NCBI GenBank assembly: GCA_963971225.1
Contig: OZ020269.1
Span: forward strand, 26,031,283-26,095,282
Origin: Melieria omissa
Lineage: Eukaryota; Arthropoda; Insecta; Diptera; Ulidiidae
Direction: 5' to 3'
DNA: 64,000 bases
Part shown: one piece after another, positions 45,942-58,199 of the stretch
Layout: every line of letters begins with the position of its first letter
Position numbering within the stretch: the stretch's first letter is position 1
Notes under the pieces: generated by a model
Databases searched by the model: none
Seen by the model: the letters and a program-made list of their open reading frames with translations, nothing else
What the model was told of the DNA's origin: nothing
Made by a program: the position numbers and the translations under genes

Positions 45942-46866
45942 GGGGAATTCTTTGTAAGGTGCCACCCCATAGCTTTTTTGCGCATAACTCGTTAGAAAAC
46001 TAACGTATCGCCAATGTTAATATACCGTTAGAAAGAGGGTTTTGAAAGCTATAATCCAAGGTAACACTTCATTTAAATTTTTCGTAAATACGAATTTTAT
46101 AGCCAATTTCGCAAAGTGTTCAAAATCGACACCCTAAAATTTTTTAATGTAAAGTGCCACCCCCTAAAAAAACCGCTGAAAACGTAAAAATCTCAAGTAA
46201 AAATGCATAATTTAGAAAATTTACGAAAGATTATTAAATTTAATTTGAATTGAATAGAAAATGACCAAAAGCAAACCGAAATTGAATGGTAACGAATAAA
46301 ACGAATAATTGTATGAAAATTAAAGAACAAAACTGAACTAATTCATTCCTCATGATAGGATTAGAGCAAAATTGGCTAAGAACACTTAAAATTCATTTTA
46401 ATGACGATTCCGAGCAACAAAAAGGCATTTTATCGATATAGGACCACAAAACAATGAAAAAAGAGGGGTGGCACCTTGCAAAGAAAAAAAGGTGGCACCG
46501 TACATTTTTATGCCATTTTTGAAATCATTGTATAAATTTGTTCCTTTTACGATATGCTCGGATATCATTTCAGATTATGAAAAACCATTAAAAATTAAGT
46601 CCAACACTGATATTTACCTTAGTTTTTTATAAGTTCTTGGTTACTTTTTCACCACAAGAAAAACCTTCAATTTTTATTTTTATGTTTTTTCCTAACCAAA
46701 TTTGACACTTTTATTTACCCAGACCGTGTTATTGCGTGTGTTCCCTCAAAAACCACATTAAAATTGATGTTGACATATATACCTTAAATGACAATAGGAA
46801 TTTTTTTGCTTGGATTGCTGGAACGTCGAAATCGAGCAGGGGGTGGCACCTTACAAAGAATTCCCC
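45942..46866. mobile_element. TA-flanked element with perfect 27-bp inverted ends
   Basis: GGGGAATTCTTTGTAAGGTG and seven more bases at 45942-45968 are exactly repeated inverted at 46840-46866, with TA outside each (45940-45941 and 46867-46868). The terminal word GGTGGCAC, or its complement, also occurs internally near 46151, 46468 and 46491, which could be extra transposase-binding sites. The 925-bp interior has no recognisable transposase; a short plus frame at 46788-47024 crosses the right end. Perfect ends suggest recent mobility. Confidence 0.8.
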
Positions 46867-46868
46867 TA

Positions 46869-48119
46869 CATAAAAAAATTAAAAATGGCAAACATATTGA
46901 ACATCTTCCGAGGCTTGGTTTAAAAAAAGACGTCTTCCCGTCCACACGATGCTGTCGGAAGTTAAAGTCTGAAACATACAAATTATATATCAAATTAATC
47001 AGCAGGCTTGTCGCAAGTGCGTGAACCTCAAAAACCAGAAAAATTTTTCAACATTTAGCAAACAAAGCCATATAAACTAAAAAAAAAATCAAGTTTTTGA
47101 AATCATTTTATGGAGTGTCACCCTTAAGACCCACCCTTAAGACCCCAGTTTAAACTAATCCTTGAACCACTCATTGAACCAGCTTGAGCTTCTCCTGTGA
47201 ATAGTCCTGTTTGCTAGATTGTCGAAGACGAAGAAGTTGTCCAGGTGACTCTTTCTTTTTCTAGATAATGTAGAGCAAGTATATAGAAAGTGAAGTGCAA
47301 TTTGCAACACAAACTACTGAGACTAGCATGATTTGATTTTCTTGATGATCTTTGACACATTATTTTTCCTTTTTAATCTTCAGAGCTATCCGTGTCAAAG
47401 CTGAAGTTAGAAGGGCGGCTATAGGAGGTCGGGACGTACTGACTCCTCCTCTTAAAACTCTTCTCCAATAACGTTCTAAAAAATTTATTTAAAACTAGAA
47501 AATATGAGCTCCCCAAAAACTGGGATCAAAATCATCCCGACCCCCACCCCATCTCTTGTTGGGGCTGATCCATGATGTTTGTGCGAAATTATAAACGAAT
47601 CAAAAAGATTTATAGTCGACTACAAACGCAACTTTAGCAACTTTTTATGGACACAATTTTAAGCTCTTAAATGGCAAAACCAAAGGAAACTTTTTGTTTC
47701 CCATGTTTGATGTCGACTTAGCCAGTGATCGAATGCCTCAGACTTTAAGACTTGTGACCACAGTGGCCACACAGTATGAAAGAGATCATCTCGCAGTTGG
47801 AGATAAACAATGAAAAGGAAAGCTTTGTCCAGAATTAATGAATGATGAGATTGAAAAGTTCTGTCATCTGGCATTGCCTGTAAAAAAGTTTTGCGGCCAA
47901 GCAAATGTTCTAATTATTCATTACAGTGAGTTAAAGTCAAAACAATACTTAGAACTTTTCAATACTGAGTACAAGTAGAGATACTGACTGATTTGAGTGT
48001 TCAAAAACCATATATTTAAAGTCCAGTACTGCCATTTCTTTTCAAAATCGAATACTCAGATTTACTACACTTTAAGTATCAACTCCGCTCAGTTCCAATA
48101 AATATCCTCAACACAAGCA
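46869..48119. other. unassigned segment
   Basis: ACCCTTAAGACCC is tandemly duplicated near 47128-47153. An 81-codon minus frame (47659-47904) matches nothing I know. Probably decayed repeat DNA. Confidence 0.3.
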
Positions 48120-49830
48120 ATGTTTGTCCACATCATAATTATTGATAGAGTTCTGTGAGCTGCTGCAAATTAATCCCGTCAACCACTTTATAAATAAAAA
48201 TGTAGATCGCACGCTGACAGGATTCGGCATTAGTCACGTTTCGGTCATCAACAGACAATGAGTCGCACTCAAGTCTGGCTGCCAGATTTGGATTTGTGCG
48301 CTGCTGCAAACCATGAACAACTCAATTTCGCTCGAATTCGTACGTGACTCAGATGCCAAAAAACATTTTGACAGATATCAACCGATTTGGTTGCATTTTG
48401 AGGTTGTTATGAAAATGCAATAATAATAAATTTTCCAACACAACAACAAATTATAAGAGACAACAAAGAAGTCAGTGTAGATAAATAAGCAGCAAGAAGA
48501 GGAAGCAGAAATAAAAAGTTAAAAACTGAAACGCTGAATTGAAACTGAACTGAGCTGCTTCAAAAACACAACGAAATAAAAAAAAAAAAATTAAAAAAAT
48601 ACGAAAATAATGAAAAAATTCAATGAAAATAATATTATAAGAAAAAGAAGCGCAATGCCATCCACAGCGAAATTAATTAATCTTCAGGCCACAATTCTGC
48701 GAAAATCATCGCTGCGCTGTTTGATCAAATCGTTGCTTGGCCCAAACTGGACACTGGTGGTCGGGGATAGTCGTTGGTCTAGCAGTTGCCGACATGTTTT
48801 GATTGCTGCAACGTGCATTGCCATCGCCGCTGAAGTTGGCATAAATCTTTGGAAAAGTGACAGCGAAAATTAACGCCAAGCGCAATGATGTTGTTGATGC
48901 TCAAATGTTGTTGATGTTGTTGTTGTTTTGGGTTATTGCCGGTAAGCTGATATGTTGCACGCCTCGCTGTCCGCTGTCTGATAAAGCGTTTAAATTACAT
49001 TTTCACCATTTGCGGCTATTAATCAAGGCCGCCGCCGCAACACCAACAACTGCCTACACATTGTTGTCGCATGTGTGTGTGTGTGTTGAAGATTGAGGCT
49101 ATGAGGCACCCAATTGCACACAACCAAAGCGCGACAGGTTGCAGCGATGCTAGTTACTGTTGACAATTTAATTTATGTGCAACAAATGCAACAAAAACAA
49201 CAACAACAACAACAACCAAAAAAGCAACAGGAAAGCAGAAAAAACGTTATGGCAGGCAAACTTTTGTCAACGTTGCCTGGGCCAACGCTTTATTGGTCCA
49301 TAAATTGCATTATACATATACATGTGCATGTATGTATGTGTGTGTGTGGTTGTGAGCGTTCAGTTTTGTCTTGTGGCATTTCCTGTCGCCTGCTTTCAAC
49401 TTGGTCTGCGCATTTTTAGCGCATTGCTTCTTTGCCACTGCTGGCTTATCAAATTCCCCAATGTGCTGGCAACATTGGCAACATTTGTTGCACACACACA
49501 CACACATGAATACATGAGCGAGTGTGCACTTGCGCAGCTGCCGAGTAAAGTGTCAACACTTCCTACTGCAGTGGCAGCGACAACGACCACTCGGCAGCCG
49601 GCAGCTCCCCTTTCGCGCTGCTGTGCGGCGAAATTAAAATGTACATGTGCGCTGAGTGCGACATAATTGCGCCGACATGGCGTGGCATCCAGTGCGCAGG
49701 CGCAACTGCCACCGATCGACAGCGGCGTACATGCGTGTGCGTGACTTTGGCAGTGAATTGTGCGCTGGCGGAATTTTTGCAGAGGCGAAATGATGCGGTT
49801 TTCAGGTGCGTGGTGCACTCATTGGTTGGA
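48120..49830. other. GC-richer island, possible regulatory DNA
   Basis: CAACAACAA run (49195-49215), GT/CA runs (49072-49085, 49334-49349, 49490-49505). Frames of 114-140 codons on both strands near 49322-49818 overlap and lack known domains. No gene called. Confidence 0.35.
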
Positions 49831-49999
49831 TTCTTTTTGTTGCAACATTTAAAAAAATATAAAAAATATTTTTGTTTTAATATGAACTTTATATATTTAA
49901 AAAAATATGAAATAAAAATCAATTAACTTTATAAATGTTATAACAAAATTACTAAAATTACTAAAAGTTAAGAAAACATTAGAAAACCATATTTCCAAC

Positions 50000-50925
50000 G
50001 CATGGTCTGCGAAATCAATTGTCGTATGTCCCACTTAGTTCAATGGAACCCACGATTTGTGTGTTTTGCAACAACAATCATTTAAAACTTGTTCGTTCCA
50101 ACTTAAAGTTGTCACAACTGCCTCATTAGACAACTCTTTGTTTGTGGCAAGTATGGGCAAGACCCACCTTTAAGTTGCCACAAGTGACTACTTTAACCTG
50201 CAAATACCTACGTGCAACTTATTGCCACACTAATGTGACACCTAACGGGAAACCTAAACAAAAGTCAACTATTTTTTCCAACATTCTTTTTCTTTCGTCT
50301 CGTGCAGTGCCACTTTGTGACATGTGAACTAAATTCATTTGTTATTTGACACTTTGACATCAGTTCGATAGCAAATGTTGCCTAATGTTGGCACAGGGTT
50401 GTCAACTAATTAGCATTGCAGCACTTTTAATTACAATTGCAACGGCGCAAGCAAGCGCACCTCTGGCCAATTTCTTGGCAGTTAGTTGGTTGGTTTGGGT
50501 GTTTGGGCCGCTAAAGTGGCGCGTTGTGCTAATTGGATTTTGTAATGTCATCAGCGGCGCAGCGAATGTCGCTCGTATTGGCACAAGCGTGCTGCCGTTG
50601 TTGGTGTGGTTGTTGTTTTTAGTTAAGGAACACATACTTGCAAAAATGACATTTGAACTTTGTGTCTACGACTGGGACTGACTGTCTTTCTATCTGTAGA
50701 TATGCTTGTCTGTTCAACTGCCGCTGTGTGCTTTGTGGAATGCGAGCAACAGGCAATCTGGAGCCACACAAATGCAACCAAACGTGAGAAAGATTTTATT
50801 TTTAGACAAATGTCGATAGAAATCACAGTTGCTATTTATTTACTTAATGACAATTTGCATGGAAAGACAGATACAGCGCCCAAACCCAAACAGCAGCAAA
50901 AGGCCACATACGAGGAGTTGTGAGA
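50000..50925. other. GC-richer island, possible regulatory DNA
   Basis: Unique-looking sequence with ACTTAAAGTTGTCACAACTGCC (about 50100) and an inverted relative CTTTAAGTTGCCACAAGTGAC (about 50170), small repeated blocks of unknown role. The 98-codon frame at 50385-50681 is hydrophobic with no known domain. Confidence 0.35.
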
Positions 50926-51179
50926 TTTGTTTAAAAAAAAGTAGATATAGTAATGTAGGAGTGGTGTGGTACCAATGAATATAGAACAATTTTTCTATTA
51001 AAAGCTTTGGTTATAAGTAAGTAGACATTTTGAAAAATATTTCTGTTTATTCCAAGTCATAAATGAGAGACTAGCAGGGCCCACGGATTAACACGCAAGT
51101 TTGCAGTCAATGAGCCTAATGAATCACGTTTCAGATCCATCAGATTTTTATAAAAAAAATACTTGCCTAGTTATTTCTA
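50926..51179. other. unassigned segment
   Basis: No recognisable content. Confidence 0.3.
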
Positions 51180-52230
51180 ATTTGAAGTACTTTCACCATG
51201 AATAATGCTTCCCCATACACACTCTTAACCCGTTGTTGACCCTTCAGATTTCGATTTTGGAAAAACTGAAAAACATGTGTCTAATTATTTTCTCTTCCAA
51301 GTGCTTTTAACAATTTTGAAGTCAATAGGCCCATCGGTTCGTGTTTTTTCCTAGACTTTTCAAACCATAACTCATTGTTGACACTGTTAGATTTCGATTA
51401 AAAAAAGAGAGAAACACGCGTGATTTTATTTCTCGTTTGAAGTGCTAAGTTTAAGTTTAAGTTAAGTTTAAGTTAAAAGTATCAAAAACCCCATTAAATC
51501 ATCTTTCGCCGTACTTTTAACCCCTAGTTTATGCCTTTAGATTTTGACGTTAGAAAACATGTTTCGAATTATTTCTCCTTTGAAGTGCTTTAAGTTAGTT
51601 CGAAGTCAAAAACCCCATTAAATCATGTTTGTCCCAAAAATTCAAAATTGTAATCCTTGGTTTCTCTCTTTAAATTTAGATATTCCAAAAATTAGATTCA
51701 AGTGTTGAATTATTTTTATTTCAAGAGTTTCCATCAATTTGAAGTCAATAGGCCAATCGGTTCATGTTTGTCATAGTATTTTACGAACCTTAACCCATTG
51801 TTGACTGTTAATTTTTGATTTTCGAAAAATTTGCTGAATTATATTTGATGTTATGTTGTTGTTATTGATTTCATATTTGTTCATTCAAAGTTTTCACCCT
51901 TAGTTTCTTTCTTTAAATTTTGATTTTCAAAACAAATTAGAAACACGTGTTGTATAATATTTGATTTCAAGTATGTTCACCAATTTTGAATTCAATAGGC
52001 CCATCAGTTCATGTTTGGTCATAGTCTTTCCTAATACGAACCTTAAGCCACTGATGACCCCGTTAAATTTTGGTTTTTTAAAAACTTAAAAATACTTGTC
52101 AAACTATTTTTGATTTTAAATATTTTCACCAACTTTGAAATCAATAGGCTTATTAAATCTCTTTTCTTCATACAACACCTTAACCCATGTTTTGCCTCTT
52201 TAGAAATCGAATTTTTAAAAAATCCCATCT
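51180..52230 (+). repeat. decayed tandem array S3, period about 120-170 bp, 6-7 copies
   Basis: TTTGAAGTCAATAGGCCCATCG and variants occur near 51315, 51490, 51600, 51738, 51983 and 52132. In between lie AACCCATTGTTGAC and TTTAGATTTTGATTTT words. The same family is present inverted at about 61100-61800. Confidence 0.75.
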
Positions 52231-52319
52231 TAATGAAGGGTTATTTTTTGAGATATACCTACCGATAAAATGTCGTGTTTCAGTCAATCAATCAGTCAGG
52301 ATTATATGTCTAAAAAAAA

Positions 52320-52640
52320 TTGGTTTGATTACTTTAGGTTCAGTTAGGTTAGGTTAACTGGTTGACCAGGTCGGCCACGCATAGACGCAGTTAGAGTTCC
52401 TTAGTGTTGCTGATGGACGTAAAAGTGATCGGAGAGACTCTGGGTGTTCCTAGTAATGTTCAGCGGCGACTTAATGTCATGCTTGGGCTTATTTTCTAAC
52501 CCAGCGAAGAACGGGTCTCTAAGAGGGTAAGGCGAAGTTTTGAGATAGTCGGACAGGAGCAACGAATGTGCTCAAAAATTTTGTTGGCACCATTTCATCT
52601 CTATTTCCTGCATTCATTCGACCCAGTGTTGCCCATCTTT
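52320..52640. repeat. probable dispersed repeat with GGTTAGGTTA start
   Basis: Begins CAGTTAGGTTAGGTTAACTGG (about 52332) and continues with moderately GC-rich sequence unlike its neighbours. The style fits a decayed retroelement tail. I cannot place it in a family from sequence alone. Confidence 0.35.
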
Positions 52641-52849
52641 TGGGAGTAAGTATCTTTTAAGCAGTGCATGGCTCTGCAGTCCTTTTCTCGGCAGCAAAAG
52701 AACGAGTTTCATAAGAGTTTCAATGAATGATTTGATTACAATGAAATTCTTTTGAAAAATAGACCACTTCTACTACTAACCAAAAGAAGTTTTCATGGAC
52801 TTTTGAGTTCAAACACCTCCCCTTTTATTTTCCAACCATAATCTGTATT

Positions 52850-54430
52850 AAATAAAAAGCTCAAACAGCACAGCGAAGTGAGCGGAAATTATGTGCGTGA
52901 TTGGCATTCAAAATGACGCACAAGGAAAATTAAGAAAAACTCCACTTAACCACTTCACAGCACATAAATAATTGTCCATTAATTGCGGGCAATTTTGAAA
53001 AAAATTTATAAAATACCAGTTGGCAACACTGGCCGCGCAATGCAGCCATTTAAAGTGCAGTCAGGTTGAGTTCAATTAAAATGCCGCCATGTTCCGCCCA
53101 TTTTTCGCGTCAACTAAATGGAAAAATTATGCGCATAATAATGGCAGATGAAATATTGCCGCATCCCTCCTGTGTGCTGCTGCTAATCCGAAAGCAGGTT
53201 GTTTAGCAACAGCTGTAGGGGAGAAAAGGGGGTAGTGGGCAAACTTTTTACTTTTACATGAAAATTTAAAGAGTTGCAGAATAATGATGATTTCATTTGA
53301 AGTTATTTAATTCATTTGTTGAATTTTAAAGTAATTTTTAATCAATTTCACATTTGATTTAAGGCAACAAAAAACAATTTAGTGGATTTTAGAGATTTTA
53401 GGAAAAATAGTTAAATATTGAAGTTGAACCATATTTGTGCGCCTCTGTCTGTTTTCTATTGAGCGGCGAGTGTAGCTGCCAGTTTTCTAGCACAATTATA
53501 GGCGAACAAGCACGAGTATGGTTTAGTACATTTTTATTAAACTAAATGACGTACTTAAATTAATTTTTTAATAAGCACGTGACGCGCTCTGATCAGCTCA
53601 ACCAGCCAATCGACCAACCAGCAACAAACCGGCATTGTTCACAGTGGTCAGCAACAGCCACTGCAATCAGCGGCCAAACAATTTGCGGCAAGTGCAAAAA
53701 TGAGCGCAGCAGCAACAACAACAGCACGTGCAGGAGCTGAAGTGACTGAGCACACATGCGCCATGAGTTGGCAGCGAAGCGTCCGTTCGGCTCAAACCTG
53801 ATGCCGCATTATTCTTTCCCCCCGATCTGTGCACTTTAGTTTTGCATTTTAATAAAAATAATGGCAAAATAGTGTAGCGGCGCGGTGCAATTTAAACACT
53901 ACACACACACACACACACATGCAAACACAGCGTGCACACATTGCGCCGGTAATCACCATAATTGCGCGCACGATTTATGTTTTAATTTCGCGCATTATGC
54001 GACGCAACGCGCAGACGTATCGAATGCGGCGCGGCGGCAGCAAGTGGCCACGGTGGGCTGGACGCTCGAGCGGACGTGCAATGGCGTTCGACTAGATTAC
54101 AAGGCAAAAGCGCGGCAACGGCGCTGAAATTGGAGCTAAACGTTCGCTGCGACGAGGCTGAGGGCGTTCGAACGGCCGATGTGACGCTTGGCGCGCCGCT
54201 TCTACCCGACAGGCAGCCGAAAGATTTCTGCTTAATGCTGTGAAATTTATGGTGACAGCCGCGCCAACGAACTAAAGCGCCAAAGCAGCTTTTGGGGTTC
54301 TGGGAATTTTCGGTCGAATCGTTGCGATACGCAGAAATACTTTGAGTGCCTAAAAATATATATTTTTTTGGATTAATTCTTTTGTTCTCATTTGGACTTT
54401 AAAACGCTTTGGGCTTAGTGCGATCGCTGT
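52850..54430. other. GC-richer island, possible regulatory DNA
   Basis: Contains CA run (53900-53922) and a CpG-rich block at 53990-54280. The plus frame 53885-54127 begins in the CA run and has no known domain. Candidate regulatory or exon-bearing DNA. Confidence 0.35.
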
Positions 54431-54660
54431 GTTAAGGGCTGGCTTGGTATAATTTATGTTCGGTAAGCGAGTTTGTTGCTTAAGTCTTTTGTTTCAGTAA
54501 GAGTTGGAAGTTAATCATTGCACTGTACTGAATTACAGTTTGTAACATTCAGAAAAAGGCGTGGCCAGTATGGAAAAGTATGTACATTCAAAATCGATAT
54601 CACAAGGAGAAAGTTAGGTTAGGTTAGGTTTCAAAATTAGGTTTAGCAATTTCCTCAGGT
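54431..54660. other. unassigned segment with TTAGGTTAGGTTAGG
   Basis: AGTTAGGTTAGGTTAGGTTTC at about 54610-54632 resembles the GGTTA run at 52.3 kb. No gene. Confidence 0.4.
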
Positions 54661-55960
54661 CCATCTATTCTTCTTTCAACAATAACTACAACAACAACAG
54701 AAATCTTCATATTTATTGCAATTTAAAATTCCAATAACAACAACTCAAATACAATAAAAATACCAACAATTCAGCGCACAGATTGTAAAACGCCCACAAT
54801 TGCCTTCGTTGGCCAATCAATTCTAATCAATTTTCCGCAAACCGCAACAAATCAGAAAAACGTTAATAACACTTTACGATTTGTTTATGCGATTTCAGTC
54901 AAAAGCAAATATTAACAAAACGGCTATGGCCACAACAAAACTCTGGCAAATGCAATTTTACGAGCGTCGCTTTCCATCGACCGATCGACCACAAGTCTGC
55001 AGCCGCACACAATTTTCACATAATTTCCCGGCCCGCTGCAGACGGCCAGCCAGCTGAGTGTGCGCGCTCCCTTGTGCCTTTCACCGGCCGCACTTCCTGC
55101 TGCAGGCGGCAGCCAATCTCGACATTTCGGTGTTGCAGAAATTATGGCATTCGCGCATGCGCGCACGCCATCACCGGCCGCAGACACCAACGCCGTTGCC
55201 GCTTTGGCCATTTGTTACATTTGCAGCCGGCGAGCGTTCAACGTGAGCAGCTGAGCAGCCCAGCGGCGCCGCACTGCACCGCGCAGCCCGTGAAAATGAT
55301 TTTCGCTCGGGCTGCAGCGCTCGCAATGACGATGGCTGCGGCTGCGGCCAGATGGGAATTACGGCACGTAAAATAACTTAACCAGCAGTTAACCTCAGCT
55401 CTGTCTTTCAGCGTGTTTTTATGTTTTTGTATTTCGCTGTCTTGGTTGTGGCTGCACGTTGCAGGCAGTGATGAAGTTGTGCAGAATTTGCTGCGCACGT
55501 ATTGGCACGTTTGGCTAATGGATGAAGCGCATGCGGGCCAAAGAGTGGCGACGCCAGGCGATGTACGAGTATAAATTTCCGCGAGATAAACAGGTGGGTG
55601 AACGCGTGAGTGGATCAATGAGTGTGATGAGTGCTGCAGGGAGACGCAGCGCGGCTGCAATAATAATTTTCAGCGTTATTTCTACCGCTCAATTTGAGAT
55701 GCTTGCATGTTTGCAGCGATCGTTCGCTGGCGGCTGGGTCAATAGGCGCAAATATATTTCAACTGGACAAAGAAGGCGTCGAGAATTGGCCGCGAGGTGT
55801 TCTGACTGGATTGTGGCAAATGAAAAAAGAGAACGGACACGAACAGCAGTGCAGCGTGTGTCCGAAATCAATTATGCGATGATATTATCGAACAAAACAG
55901 AAAACTACGATGACCGGACAGTTGATGCCGATTGATTCTGACAAGGTTAATGCAATACAA
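54661..55960. other. GC-rich island with the highest local GC, possible exon
   Basis: At 55060-55260 all three plus frames and one minus frame stay open, a result of high GC. The 137-codon plus frame at 55522-55935 is the least repetitive long frame outside transposons, but it overlaps minus frames and has no domain I recognise. I cannot distinguish a real exon from chance without transcripts or conservation. Confidence 0.35.
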
Positions 55961-56740
55961 GAAAATTGAATGTTGCATAATTGGTCGAAATTCGAAAGAT
56001 GTGAATCTATCTGGGCGCCTCTGATGTCCCAATGCCGTTTCGGATTCATCATATTTGTTAAAATCTACGCATCTATCTAAGCACCTACTAGTATTTTTCC
56101 ACATTGAAAGAAAAGTTTCCTATATCTGGCATTGCCTTGTTTGAGATTTAAACTCACAACTCTCTAAATGATAATCCTACGCACTGACCGCGGAGTTGCA
56201 GCGGCTACGTTCATTCAACGACTTGTATCTATCTTCCAAGCAATACGTCTGTGCCTTTGTTTTTTTAATATAATTTTGTTGTACGTCTCTATTGTTCCCA
56301 TTTCTAGTTGTTATTTCTTAGAACAATATTCATGTCACCCCGAAATCATCTACACACTTCGGATCAAAGATCTTATGAAACATCTTTCTTATGAGCACTG
56401 AATGCATTGTGTTGACTTTCATGCTTTTGGATCATACAAAATATGATTTGGATGAAGCCAAGACGAATAAAGTCGGACACTGAAAACCATCTGATATCTA
56501 TAAACATGTTTTCTGAAAATTTATTTCCCTAAAATGCCGTGCAGACATGCCCCTTACTACCGATTTTGATAGTTAAGAGACAAAGATTTGTCATCTGTTC
56601 GGCGGCGTGAACTAAAATTGTTGCGTAAACTTTGTCTAAAAGAGTGACCTGGTTGCTTTCTGGCCAATTGCACTGAATGCCAAAATCAAATTATTTTAAA
56701 ACTAACATAGTTCGGACAACGGATTCTTGCAAAGGGAGCC
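55961..56740. other. unassigned segment
   Basis: No recognisable gene or repeat. Confidence 0.3.
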
Positions 56741-57720
56741 AAAAAATATAACATACGTGTACCGGCATTTGAAAAGTTTACATTTGAATTCTTTTTTAGG
56801 GATCAAAGTTTCCTCTCTTTTCTACATTCTTATGGTAAATCTTCATGCAAAACCCATGTGTCCTTACATTTTGGGTATATGGTGTGTTCAGCAACTTGGT
56901 GTTAACACTACGAGGAACATTTTTGTGGAACACTTTAACCCACTAGTTCCTATTTTGATGGGTCAAAAGGCCAAAAAATGTCCTTTCAAATGAGACTTCT
57001 AATTTAACTTATACGCCAAAAATAGGACAAAACTGAAGGATACCAGTGTCCCATGAAGTCCGCATTCTTATTACGAAACTCATGTATCCGTACATTTTGG
57101 GTATATGATGTGTTCAGCTATTTTATGTAAAATACTACGAGAAACTTATTTGTAGAACATTTTAACCCTCTAGCTACTATTTTGATGGGTCAATTTGTCC
57201 ATTTCTTTCTAAAAGGCCAAAACATGTCCTTTGAAATGGGACTTCTAAGAAAGAAATTTTCCACAAAATATTTGCCATAAAATTCTACTATAGGTCTCTG
57301 AATACAGCAAAGTTCAGAATTCAATTTATATGCCAGAAAGAAGTCAAAACTGAAGGGTACCAGTGTCCAATGAAGTCCGCATTCTTATTTTGAATCGGCT
57401 GACGAAACCCATGTGTTTTTACATTTTGGGTGCATGATGTGTTCAGCAATTTTATGTAAAATACGTCGTGGAATATTTTTGTGGAACATTTTCACCCTGT
57501 AGCTCCCATGTTTATGGGTCAATTTGACCCTTTTTTTCTAAAATGCCAAAAATATCCTTTAAAATAGGAATTGTTAAGGACGAAATGTACTACGAAAATA
57601 TCCACCATAAAATTCTACTATAAGTCTTTAAATACACCAAAGCTCAAAATTCAACTTATACGCCAGAAATAAGTCAAAACTGAAGGGTATCAGTGTCCTA
57701 TGAAGACCGCAGTTGGTGTT
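56740..57720. repeat. three-copy tandem repeat, 329-bp unit
   Basis: CATTTTGGGTATATGATGTG occurs at 56867, 57093 and 57422. The second step is 329 bp; the first is 226 bp because copy 1 lacks about 100 bp (the CCATAAAATTCTACTATAGG section). Each copy also has GTGGAACATTTTAACCC, TTTTGATGGGTCAA and ACTGAAGGGTACCAGTGTCC. Confidence 0.85.
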
Positions 57721-57769
57721 CCCATATACCGACGGTGCTCATTGAAGAGCTTTGCATTCCTGTTCTTGT

Positions 57770-57960
57770 TGTATATTGGCCAAAGTGAGTTGCTAAGTTT
57801 GCTGTCATCTAGTGTTGGCCTTGACGAAGAATCCCGTAGAGATTTTGTTCTCAACTGAGTCCAGCGAGGCGTGAATTCATAACTCTGGAACCTAGCCTTA
57901 GCGAAGAAACCCTTAGAGAATTTGCTCTTTATTGAGCGCAGTGGGGGTTGCACTCAGAAG
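57770..57960. repeat. local duplication, about 115-bp step
   Basis: TTGGCCTTGACGAAGAATCCCGTAGAGATTTT (57810 region) and CTAGCCTTAGCGAAGAAACCCTTAGAGAATTT (57893 region) are diverged direct copies. May belong to the adjacent retroelement fragment. Confidence 0.5.
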
Positions 57961-57971
57961 ACAATGAATCT

Positions 57972-58118
57972 CTGGCAAAGACGGTGTTCGATGCGGTAGT
58001 TGGAGGTCGACAGTGGAGAGGGAGACCATGTCTGCGCTGGAAGGACCAAGTTTAGGACGCCCTATTATCTCTTTGTGTGACCAACCACACCCCGGTAACG
58101 AGTTGTTTTGGCAAGTAA
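57972..58118 (+). pseudogene. RTE-like LINE C-terminal fragment
   Basis: The frame reads LAKTVFDAVVGG, then RGRPCLRWKDQV, a stop, then LCVTNHTP. The GRP.LRW.D.V motif is the conserved extreme C-terminus of RTE-type LINE polymerases. Reverse transcriptase and endonuclease are absent, and one stop interrupts the motif. The fragment is about 49 codons long. Assignment rests on a short motif. Confidence 0.55.
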
Positions 58119-58199
58119 ATTAAGTAAGTTGTTTTGCCGATTGCTCTGCTTGTATGTTCTGAGGCTTTTAAGGTCCATTGTGAGGCCAAAAATGTGCAA

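Noticed and set aside
54610..54632. TTAGGTTAGGTTAGG as interstitial telomere repeat
   Set aside because: Only about three TTAGG-like units, and flies of this group lack TTAGG telomeres; more likely an ordinary dispersed repeat.
55060..55260. Three plus frames all open together
   Set aside because: High GC lowers stop frequency in every frame; this does not indicate coding.
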